Shown in pieces: positions 7,001 through 15,400 of a stretch of DNA of 44,015 nt. This DNA is from an uncultured Opitutia bacterium (lineage in GTDB: Bacteria; Verrucomicrobiota; Verrucomicrobiia; Opitutales; Opitutaceae), in NCBI GenBank assembly GCA_903869665.1, contig CAIPZZ010000171.1, positions 1 to 44,015 on the forward strand, in the 5' to 3' direction. Under the pieces are notes generated by a model. The model ran no database searches and was not told the DNA's origin. It saw nothing but the letters and a program-made list of their open reading frames with translations. The number at the start of each line of letters is the position of its first letter. Positions within the stretch are counted from its first letter, which is position 1. The position numbers and the translations under genes were made by a program.

Positions 7001-8896
7001 ATGTCCACCGTCCTGTCCCTGCCAACCTCCATCCACCCGCGCCGCCTGCTCGCCGGCCTTGCCGCGCTGTTGCTCGCCGCCTCCGCGCACGCCGCCACCT
7101 GGTGGGACGCCGCCTGGACGCAGCGCAAGCAGATCACCGTTGACCCCGTCGCCGCCGGTTTGGCCCCGGCCGACACCATCGGCACCACGCCCGTCCTGCT
7201 GCGGCTGCACGATGGGAATTTTGACTTTGCCACCGCCAAGGAGGACGGCGGCGACCTGCGCTTCATCGCCGCCGACGACAAAACCCCGCTCGCCTACCAC
7301 GTCGAAAAATTCGACCCGGTGCTAAACGAGGCGTTTGTCTGGGTGAGGATCCCGGACCTCGCGCCCGGCGCGAAGACCACGCTCTGGATCTACTCTGGCA
7401 ACACCGACGCCAAGGCCGTCCGCGCCGACGACCCCAAGGGCACTTACGACGACGCCACCTTGTTGGTTTGGCATTTCGCCGAGCGCGGCACGCCCGCCGT
7501 GGACGCCAGCGGCCGCGGCCACAACGCTCAAAACCCCGGCCTTGCCGCCGAGACTGCTATCATCGGCGCCGGCCTCAGGCTCGACGGCAAAAGCACCGTC
7601 ACCCTCCCCGCCACGCCCGCGCTCGCCTGGGCCGCCGGTGGAGCGCTGACGTGGAGCGCGTGGGTCAAGCCCGCCGCGCTCGCCCCGAATGCAATCCTCT
7701 TCAGCCGCCGCGATGGCGCGACCGCCCTCGTCATCGGCGTGAACAACGGCGTGCCTTACGTCGAGGTCACCGGCGCGGCCGGCCCGCAGCGCAGCGCGGC
7801 CGGCGCGCCCATCGCGGCCGGAGGCTGGCATCATCTGGCGGTCGTGGCCGGCGGCGGACAGCTCGCGGTGTTTCTCGACGGCGAATCTTACGCGACGCTG
7901 GCCGCCGCGTTGCCCGCGCTGGGCACTGCCGCGCAGCTCGGCGCGGCGACGGGAGGCTTTGTGGGTGAGTTGGATGAGCTGGAGCTCGCCTCGGTCGCGC
8001 GCCCGGCCGGTTTCCTGAGGCTCGCGGCCATCGGGCAGGGCGGGGGGGAGAAGGCGGGCAAGCTCCTCGGCTTCGGCGCGGCCGAGCAGCCGACGAACTG
8101 GCTGAGCTGGCTCAAGGGCGGCTACTTCGGCGTCATCATCAGCTCGCTCACGGTGGACGGTTGGGTGGTCATCGGCATCCTCGCGGTGATGGCGGCCGTC
8201 AGTTGGTTTGTGATGATCAACAAGGTCGGCTATCTCAACAGCCTCGCGCGGGGCAACACGCTCTTCCTGAAGGAGTGGAGCCAAATCGCCACCGACCTCA
8301 CCGCGCTCGACCTCGGCGACCCGGACAACGCTAAGAGTCTTGGCGGCCGCGTGGACGCCGCCGGCCAGAAGGCGTTGCGCCGCTCGACCGTCTATCGCAT
8401 CTACCACATCGGCGCGGAGGAGATCCGCCACCGGCTCAAGGCGGATCATAGCGACAAGATTCTCTCGGCCCGCTCCATTCAGGCCATCCGTGCGAGCCTC
8501 GACGGTGGCCTAGTGCGCGAGACGCAGAAGCTCAACCGCATGATCGTGCTGCTCACCATCGCGATCTCTGGCGGGCCGTTCCTCGGCCTGCTCGGAACTG
8601 TCGTGGGCGTGATGATCACGTTCGCGGCGGTGGCGGCGGCGGGCGAGGTCAACGTCAACGCCATCGCGCCCGGCATTGCCGCCGCGCTGCTCGCCACCGT
8701 CGCCGGCCTCGGCGTCGCCATCCCTGCGCTCTTTGGCTACAATTACATCGTCACCCGCATCAAGGACGCGACGAGCGACATGCATGTCTTTATTGATGAG
8801 TTCGTGACGAAGATGGCCGAGTTCTACGCCGAGCCGTCGCAGCGCAGCACCACCCTAACCCGCGCGCCGTTCGCCCCGAGCGAGCCGCGCAAATAA
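7001..8896 (+). CDS. ExbB/TolQ/MotA proton-channel protein with N-terminal DUF2341 and LamG-like domains
   Basis: 631 residues. After a signal peptide (1-31, AHA/A), the sequence WWDAAWTQRKQITVD through VWVRIPDLAPGAKTTLWIYSGN (about 34-130) is a DUF2341 domain. Residues about 150-345 (ALTWSAWVKPAAL, GWHHLAVVAGGGQLAVFLDG, GELDELELASVAR) form a concanavalin-like LamG_3 jelly-roll. From about 367 come a TM helix, a cytoplasmic stretch, and two TM helices within GGPFLGLLGTVVGVMITF and AALLATVAGLGVAIPALFGYN, which are the MotA/TolQ/ExbB signature. A standard ExbB is about 240 residues, so ~370 extra residues face the periplasm. With the ExbD and TonB genes just downstream it should make a TonB energising complex. 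The extracytoplasmic part may bind glycans or the secreted partner; that is inference. Confidence 0.88.
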   Translation: MSTVLSLPTSIHPRRLLAGLAALLLAASAHAATWWDAAWTQRKQITVDPVAAGLAPADTIGTTPVLLRLHDGNFDFATAKEDGGDLRFIAADDKTPLAYHVEKFDPVLNEAFVWVRIPDLAPGAKTTLWIYSGNTDAKAVRADDPKGTYDDATLLVWHFAERGTPAVDASGRGHNAQNPGLAAETAIIGAGLRLDGKSTVTLPATPALAWAAGGALTWSAWVKPAALAPNAILFSRRDGATALVIGVNNGVPYVEVTGAAGPQRSAAGAPIAAGGWHHLAVVAGGGQLAVFLDGESYATLAAALPALGTAAQLGAATGGFVGELDELELASVARPAGFLRLAAIGQGGGEKAGKLLGFGAAEQPTNWLSWLKGGYFGVIISSLTVDGWVVIGILAVMAAVSWFVMINKVGYLNSLARGNTLFLKEWSQIATDLTALDLGDPDNAKSLGGRVDAAGQKALRRSTVYRIYHIGAEEIRHRLKADHSDKILSARSIQAIRASLDGGLVRETQKLNRMIVLLTIAISGGPFLGLLGTVVGVMITFAAVAAAGEVNVNAIAPGIAAALLATVAGLGVAIPALFGYNYIVTRIKDATSDMHVFIDEFVTKMAEFYAEPSQRSTTLTRAPFAPSEPRK

Positions 8897-8914
8897 ACCT
8901 CAGCGCCGACGGCC

Positions 8915-9319
8915 ATGAAAATCCAAGAGGACAAGCCCTACGACGACATCAACATCACGCCCATGCTCGATCTGGCGTATGTGCTGCTCGTGATCTTCAT
9001 CCTCATGTGCACCGCCTCGGTGCAGGGGCTGAAGGTCAACCTGCCCAAGGCCAGCGCTTCGAAGCCCCTCACCGCGCCCAAGACGAAAGCCATAACGATC
9101 AAGGAGGACGGCACGATTGTCTATGACACCATCCCGGTCTCGCTGGTCGAGCTGGAGCAGCGCCTCGCCGCGCAGAAGGCGCAGACGCCCGAGTTCCCTG
9201 TCGTCGTGAAAGGCGCCGGCATCGCCCAATACCAAGGCGTGATGGACGTGCTCGATGTGCTCGGTCGCCTCAACCTCACCCAAGTCGGCCTCGCCACCAG
9301 CAAGCCCGCGGCCCAGTGA
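8915..9319 (+). CDS. exbD: ExbD/TolR biopolymer transport protein
   Basis: 134 residues, normal ExbD size. The N-terminal INITPMLDLAYVLLVIFIL is the single TM segment with the conserved proton-carrying aspartate, here Asp19. A periplasmic domain follows (ITIKEDGTIVYDTIPVSLVELEQRL, then VVKGAGIAQYQGVMDVLDVLGRL), with the usual strand-helix pattern. It should join the ExbB-like product of the gene 18 bases upstream and the TonB 13 bases downstream in an inner-membrane motor that uses proton motive force. The tight spacing implies co-translation. Confidence 0.93.
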   Translation: MKIQEDKPYDDINITPMLDLAYVLLVIFILMCTASVQGLKVNLPKASASKPLTAPKTKAITIKEDGTIVYDTIPVSLVELEQRLAAQKAQTPEFPVVVKGAGIAQYQGVMDVLDVLGRLNLTQVGLATSKPAAQ

Positions 9320-9332
9320 CCGCTCCCGCGCC

Positions 9333-10019
9333 ATGAGCAACTTCGACGACACCGACAGCGACGGCGACGACCGCGGCCTGCTCCGCCGGTTCGCCCTGCC
9401 CATTGGCGTGGTCGGCGCGGTGCTCGCCGCCGCCGTGACGGTCGTCGTGCAGCTTTCCTCGCATAAATCTAGCCCGGCGCCCCACGACCGCGTGGTCAAC
9501 ATCACGCCCCTGCCGCCACCGCCGCCTCCCCCGCCGCCTCCGCCCCCGCCGCCCACGGTGCAGGAGGAGACGAAGATGATCGAGCAACTGCCCGACGATC
9601 CTACGCCCGATGACGCACCCCCGCCGCCCGACCTCGGGCTGAGCACGGCGGTGACCGGCACCGGCGGCCCCGACTTCGGACTCCGCGCCGCCACTGGCGG
9701 CGGGACCAACTTGGCCGGCAGCACGGGCCGGACCCGCAGCCCCTTCGGCTGGTATGCCGCGCAGGTGCAGGCGACCATCAGCGACGCGCTCCGCAAAAAT
9801 CCCGCCACGCGCAACGCCAGTTTCCGCCTCGACGTGCGCGTCTGGGCGGACCTCGCCGGCCGCATCACGCGCGCCCAGCTCACCGGCACCACCGGCGACG
9901 TCGCTGTGGACCGCGCCATCCAGCGCGACGTGCTCGCCGGCCTCCAGCTCTCACAACCGCCGCCCGCAGACATGCCGATGCCCATCGTCCTACGCTTCAC
10001 CGCCCGCCGGCCCAACTGA
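9333..10019 (+). CDS. tonB: TonB-family energy transducer
   Basis: 228 residues. An acidic cytoplasmic N-terminus (DDTDSDGDD) leads into a TM helix (about 20-40) with the Ser/His pattern seen in TonB anchors (QLSSHKS). A run of 14 consecutive prolines (about 60-73) and further Pro-rich sequence form the periplasm-spanning arm. The C-terminal ~90 residues (GWYAAQVQATISDALRKNP through MPIVLRFTARRPN) are a TonB_C domain, which contacts a TonB box of an outer-membrane partner. The candidates in the operon are the TpsB barrel and the Porin_5-like barrel, but neither shows a TonB plug domain. The ATG at 9333 is the first in-frame start after exbD. Confidence 0.9.
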   Translation: MSNFDDTDSDGDDRGLLRRFALPIGVVGAVLAAAVTVVVQLSSHKSSPAPHDRVVNITPLPPPPPPPPPPPPPPTVQEETKMIEQLPDDPTPDDAPPPPDLGLSTAVTGTGGPDFGLRAATGGGTNLAGSTGRTRSPFGWYAAQVQATISDALRKNPATRNASFRLDVRVWADLAGRITRAQLTGTTGDVAVDRAIQRDVLAGLQLSQPPPADMPMPIVLRFTARRPN

Positions 10020-10036
10020 GCCCACCCGCTTTGCCC

Positions 10037-11776
10037 ATGAAACACCGCCTCCCGTCGTCCCGCGCATTTGTTTTCCTGCTCGCGCTCCTGCTCGCCGTCA
10101 GCTCGCCCGCGCAGGCGGCCGACGCCCCCGCGCCCCGCGCCCCGCGCTCGCAGAATGTCACCATCAATCTCATCAACCGTCTCGTTGAGCGTGGCCTCCT
10201 CCCGCAGTCCGACGCCGACGAACTCATCAAGCAAGCGCAGGAGGACGCCGCCGCCGCCCGCGCCGAGGCCCTGGCCGCTACGCCCGCCGGCCCGGCCCCC
10301 GCGCCCGCCGGCACTGTCCGCGTCACCTACGTCCCGGAGATCATGCGGACGCAAATCCGCGACGAGCTGAAGGCGGAGGTCCTCGCGCAGGCCCGCGCCG
10401 AGCGCTGGGCCGACCCCCGCGCCGTGCCGGACTGGGTCACGCGCTTTCGGGTGAGTGGCGACCTGCGCGTGCGCGGCGAGGGCGTCATCTTCCCTTCGGG
10501 CAACGACAACACCGGCGCGTTTCCCAATTTCAACGCCATCAACACCGGATCGCCGTTCGACGTGAGCGGCTCCGTGTTTTCGCCCCAGCTCAACGTGGAC
10601 CAGGACCGCAACCGCCTCCGACTGCGCGCCCGAATCGGCGCCGAAGTGCAGCTCGGTGACGGCTACACCACGGGCCTGCGCCTCGCCACCGGCGACAACA
10701 ACTCCCCCGTTTCCGCCAACCAGTCCTTCGGGGCCAGCGGCAGTGGGCAGGGCGGCAATTTTTCCAAATACGCCATCTGGCTCGACCGCGCGTTCCTCAA
10801 ATACGAGACCGGCGATCCCGAGGCGAACCTCGCCGCTACTTTCGGCCGCTTCGAGAACCCGTTTTTCTCCACCGACCTGATCTGGGACGACGACCTCGGC
10901 TTCGACGGGTTTGCCGTGCGCGGCAGCCGCCGTCTGGCGGGGGACGTGACGGGCTTCGTCACGGCTGGGGCGTTTCCCGTCTTCAACACCGATCTCAACT
11001 TCGCCTCCAACCAGCCCGCGAAGTTCCGGAGCACTGACAAATGGCTCTACGGCGCGCAGCTCGGGGCCGACTGGAAAATCCGCGACGACGTGCGCCTCAA
11101 GGCCGGCCTCGCCTACTACGACTTCCAGAACATCGAGGGCCGGCTCTCCAGCCCTTTCACGCCGCTCAACAGCTCCGACCAGGGCGACACCGACGGCACC
11201 CGTCCCGCTTTCGCGCAAAAGGGCAACACCTACATGGCCCTGCGCAACATCACGCCCAGCGCGCTCAACGGCTTCGGCACCACCAGCCAGTTCCAGTATT
11301 TCGGCCTCGCCACGCCTTACCGCGACCTCGCCCTCACCGTGCGTCTCGACCTGAACCACTACGCGCCCGTGCAGGTCTCCTTCCTCGCCGACTTCGTGAA
11401 AAACCTCGCCGCCGATCCCGTCGCCATCGCTGCCAAGGCCGTCAACAACCTCGGTGCCGCCGGCGCCGGCAGCTACGCGGGCAGCGACTATGCTTGGCTG
11501 TTCGGCGTGCGCGTCGGCCACGTCGCCCTGGAGAAACGCGGTGACTGGAGCCTCGCCCTTAACTGGCGGCGCGTCGGCTCGGACGCTGTCGTGGATGGCT
11601 TTAACGACTCCGATTTCGGCGGAGGCGGCACCAACGTCCAAGGCTACACCCTCGCCGCCACCTATGCGCTCTCCCCCCGCGTCGCGCTCGGTCTCCGCTG
11701 GATGAGCTCCAACGAGGTCGCAGGCCCAGCCTTCAAGACCGACAGCCTCACCCTCGATCTCAACGCGAAATTCTGA
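10037..11776 (+). CDS. Putative outer-membrane porin (Porin_5-like)
   Basis: 579 residues. A signal peptide (about 1-27, AQA/A) is followed by a short helical region (INLINRLVERGLLPQSDADELIKQAQED) and a Pro/Ala linker, as in the putative-porin family PF16930. From about residue 130, alternating strands begin with FRVSGDLRVRGEG and RNRLRLRARIGAEVQLGDGYTTGLRLATGD, and the protein ends SLTLDLNAKF with the terminal Phe of outer-membrane barrels. DRAFLKYE and FGRFENPFFSTDLIWDDDLGFDGFAV are typical of this family. In this operon it may be the outer-membrane partner of TonB, or a channel or anchor accompanying adhesin export. The ATG at 10037 directly begins the signal peptide; an upstream TTG at 10031 is less likely. 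Confidence 0.85.
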   Translation: MKHRLPSSRAFVFLLALLLAVSSPAQAADAPAPRAPRSQNVTINLINRLVERGLLPQSDADELIKQAQEDAAAARAEALAATPAGPAPAPAGTVRVTYVPEIMRTQIRDELKAEVLAQARAERWADPRAVPDWVTRFRVSGDLRVRGEGVIFPSGNDNTGAFPNFNAINTGSPFDVSGSVFSPQLNVDQDRNRLRLRARIGAEVQLGDGYTTGLRLATGDNNSPVSANQSFGASGSGQGGNFSKYAIWLDRAFLKYETGDPEANLAATFGRFENPFFSTDLIWDDDLGFDGFAVRGSRRLAGDVTGFVTAGAFPVFNTDLNFASNQPAKFRSTDKWLYGAQLGADWKIRDDVRLKAGLAYYDFQNIEGRLSSPFTPLNSSDQGDTDGTRPAFAQKGNTYMALRNITPSALNGFGTTSQFQYFGLATPYRDLALTVRLDLNHYAPVQVSFLADFVKNLAADPVAIAAKAVNNLGAAGAGSYAGSDYAWLFGVRVGHVALEKRGDWSLALNWRRVGSDAVVDGFNDSDFGGGGTNVQGYTLAATYALSPRVALGLRWMSSNEVAGPAFKTDSLTLDLNAKF

Positions 11777-11782
11777 CCCGCC

Positions 11783-12406
11783 ATGAAACGCCTTCTGCCC
11801 GTCCTGCTCCTCGCCGCGCTCCCCGCGCTGGCCCCCGCCGCCGAACCCGCCGCCGACGCGCGCCTGCGCGAGACGCTCCGCACGACGACCGTGCAGCTGC
11901 GCGACACCCAGTCCCAGCTCGCCACCCTTCAGGCCTCCGCGTCCGCCGCCAAGGAGGAGAGTGAGCAGAAAACCAAGCTGCTCACGAAGCAGGTCGAGGA
12001 GCTGATTAAAAACGCCAAGGCCGACAAGGACGCGGCCGACAAGACCGCCGCCGCGCTCAAGGCCACCGCCGCCACACAGGCCGAGGAGCTGTCCCGGCTG
12101 GCCGACGAGCTCACGAAAACTAAGGCCGCGCTCGAGACCGCCGCCGCGCTGGCCGCCACCAAGGAGACCGAGCGCGCCAGACTGGAGCAGGCCAATCTCG
12201 TCCTCGCGCGCACCGCCGCCACGCGTGAGGCGCAAAACCTTGCGCTGTTCAAGCTCGGCAACGAAATCCTCGCCCGCTACGAAAAATTCGGCCTCGGAGA
12301 AGCGCTCGCTGCCAAGGAGCCTTTTGTTGGCACCACGCGCGTGAAGCTGGAAACCATCGTGCAGGATTACGCCGATAAGCTTGCCGACCAGCGTCCCAAG
12401 CCGTGA
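11783..12406 (+). CDS. Periplasmic coiled-coil protein of the TPS operon
   Basis: 207 residues: a signal peptide (1-19, APA/A), then almost continuous helix from about 25 to 175, rich in Ala, Glu, Lys and Thr with heptad spacing (LRETLRTTTVQLRDTQSQLA, ELSRLADELTKTKAALE). The end is more globular (LFKLGNEILARYEKFGLGEALAAKEPFVGTTRVKLE). I do not recognise a named family. Its stop overlaps the GTG start of the TpsA gene by four bases (GTGA), so the two are translationally coupled and it may be a periplasmic chaperone, tether or spacer for the giant passenger. That role is inferred only from size, export and position. Confidence 0.8.
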   Translation: MKRLLPVLLLAALPALAPAAEPAADARLRETLRTTTVQLRDTQSQLATLQASASAAKEESEQKTKLLTKQVEELIKNAKADKDAADKTAAALKATAATQAEELSRLADELTKTKAALETAAALAATKETERARLEQANLVLARTAATREAQNLALFKLGNEILARYEKFGLGEALAAKEPFVGTTRVKLETIVQDYADKLADQRPKP

Positions 12407-15400
12407 GCAAACCAGCCCAGCACCGTCCGCCAACCCGGGACGCGACGCCCGCGTCGCGTTGGTGGGCCGTGCCCATTGGCGTGCTCGTCTTGGCCCTCGG
12501 CTCAGTGGCGTTCGCCGCCGGTGACCTCCTGCGCGGCGGCGCGCCCGCCAACACGCCCGCGCCAGTCGGGGCTGGTGCCACCGGCGCGGCCGAGGCCGCC
12601 GCCGCCCAGTTGCGCGTGAATGCGGCGGACCGCCTCGCGCGCACCACCCAGGCATTGCAGGCCGTGCAGGCGATGCAGGCCGCCGCCCGCGCCGCCGCCC
12701 TCGCCGGGCCGAACAACCTCGGCGCGGACCCCAACCACCCCGGCCTCACGCTGCCCAACGTGCCCGACGGCCTCGTCTCCGGCGGTCTCAAGGAGGCCCC
12801 CGGCATCGTGTGGCAAGGCGCGGCCGCGCCCGTGCAGACCGCCGAAGGTGGCCGCACCACCGTGGCCATCACGCAGACCGCCGCACAAGCGATCCTGAGC
12901 TGGGAGACTTTCAATGTGGGCAAGAATACCACGGTCGCCTTCGACCAGAGCGCCGGCGGCGCGGACATCGGCCAGTGGGTCGCGTTCAACAAGATTAACG
13001 ACCCCGCCGGCGTCCCCTCGCAAATTCTCGGCTCCATCACGGCGGGCGGGCAGGTCTATCTGCTCAACCGCAACGGTGTCATCTTCGGCGGTTCCTCGCA
13101 GGTCAACGCCCACGCCCTCGTCGTCTCCTCGCTCCCCATCAACACCAACCTCGTTACCCTCGGCCTGCTCAACAATGCCGACCAGCAGTTCCTCTTCAGC
13201 TCGTTGCCTGTCGCTGCCGGCAGCGGCACCCCGGCTTTCACGCCGGCCACCGGCGCGACCGGGGACGTGACCGTGCAGCCCGGCGCCCGGCTCTCCGCGC
13301 CCACCAGCGACGCGCACGTCGGCGGGCGGATCGCCCTGCTCGGCGCGAATGTGACCAACGCCGGCACCATCGCCGCGCCCGACGGCCAGACGATCCTCGC
13401 GGCCGGCCTACAGGTCGGTCTCGCCGCGCATGCCAGCAGCGACCCGAGTCTGCGCGGTCTGGATGTGTTTGTTGGCGCCGTCACGGATCCGTCCGTGCCA
13501 GCGCAGACCGCCGGCGCGGTCGCCAACACCGGCCTGATTGACGCGCCGCGCGCCAGCGTCGTCCTGACGGGCAAAGATGTGACGCAGCTCGGCGCCATCG
13601 AGAACAGCACCTCCGTCGCGTTCAACGGCCGGGTGGATTTGCTGGCCAGCTATGACGCGGTGAGCAGCGGCGGGGTCGAGGGCGTCACACCGTTTTTCCC
13701 GCGCGCCAGCGGCACGGTCACGCTCGGGCCGGGCAGCGTCACGCGCATCCTGCCCGAGCTGGCGAGCACCGAGCGCGTGACCGGCACGGCGCTTGCGCTG
13801 CCCTCGCAGCTTAACCTACGCGGCCTCGCCGTCCACCTCGCGGGCGACGCGGCGATCCTCGCGCCCGGCGCGACGGTCGCCATCAGCGCCGGCCGTTGGT
13901 CCCTCGCCGGCTCCGGATTGTCGGCGACCAACCAGTTCGTTTTCACCGGCGGGCAAATCTACCTCGATGCCGGCGCGCTGATAGACGTGGCCGGCGCGCA
14001 GGACGTGGCCGCCTCCGTGGCGGAGAACTTCATTGAGGTGCAGTTGCGCGGCTCCGAGTTGGCCGACTCGCCGCTCCAGCGCGACGGCGCGCTGCGCGGG
14101 CAGACCATCAAGGTAGATGTCCGCCAGACTGGGGTGTTCAACGGCAAGGCTTGGGTCGGCACGTCGCTCGCGAACACCGCCGGTTACGTCGCGCTCATAT
14201 CGCGGACCGTCGGCGAGCTCACCATCGGCGGCGGCACGGTCACGATGCGCGCCGGCGAGTCGGTCATCGTGCAGCCCGGCGCGACGGTGGATGTCTCGGG
14301 CGGCTGGATCAATTACGCGGGCGCGACGGTCGAGACGAGCAAGGTGCTCTCCGACGGCCACGTCTTCGACATTGCGGCGGCGACACCCGACCGCGTTTAC
14401 AGCGGCCTCTACACGGCAACCTCCGCCAGGACCGATGCCAAATGGGGCGTCACCACGACGGCCGCGCATCCGCTCACCGCCAACGCCGCCGCCTACGAGC
14501 CGGGCTACCTGCAGGGCGGCAATGCCGGCACGCTCGCCATCAACGCGCCGGCGCTGGCGCTCGACGGCGACTTGCGCGGCCAAAGGGTTGTCGGCCCGCG
14601 CCAGCTTACCGTTCCGCCCGCCTCGGCCGCGCTACAGCTCACGTTTCAGGGGCAGTATCAGCAAAACGCCACCACCTTCCCCGTGTTTTCGCCCACCCCG
14701 CCTGAGATCGTTGTGCGGGGCGACGGCGAGCTGCCGGTGGCGGACGCTTTCGCGCTCGACGGCACCGGCACGCCGCTGGCGCTCCGGGTCGAGCGCCGCG
14801 TGGCCTTCGACCTTGATCCGGCGCTGGTCAACGCCGCCGGCTTCGGCCGGCTCACCATTGATAACCGCGATGGCAACATCACCGTGCCCGCCGGGGTCGC
14901 GCTCACTGGCGCGGCCGGCGGCTCGCTCACGCTGCTCACAGCCAACCTCGACCTCGGGGGCCGTATCTCCGTGCCGGGCGGCAGCCTCGTTTTCACCGCT
15001 TATGATTTCTCACCTTTTGCGGCGCTGCTCCCCACGGATCCGGTTCCCGCGGTCAATTTGTCGCGCGGTCGGTTGACCGTCGGCGCGACGGCCGTGCTGG
15101 ATGTCGCGGGTCTCGTTGTGGATAACCGCCCCGGCGCAGCATCGGCCGCCAGTTTGCCGCTATTGACGACGGCCGGCAGCATCACCCTAACCAGCCATGT
15201 CGCCAACCTTGAGGCCGGCAGCGTGCTCGATGTTTCGGGCGGGGTCGCCGTCGGCGCGACCGGGAAAATTTCCTATGGCAACGGCGGCGGCATCAGTATC
15301 AGTGCGGGGCAGGATCCCAGCATCGCGGCCATTCTCGGCGGCTCGCTCGCGCTGGGCGCGGAACTGCGGGGCTTTTCCGGGGCCAAGGGGGGCTCGCTCA

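Noticed and set aside
9510-9555. CCG/CCT-rich run as a regulatory repeat
   Set aside because: It is the polyproline arm of TonB, in frame and expected for the family.
8900-12655. Very long minus-strand open frame opposite exbD, tonB, the porin and the coiled-coil gene
   Set aside because: It is antisense to five well-supported genes; its Gly/Arg/Glu/Val-rich low-complexity translation is the usual mirror of GC-rich codon third positions.
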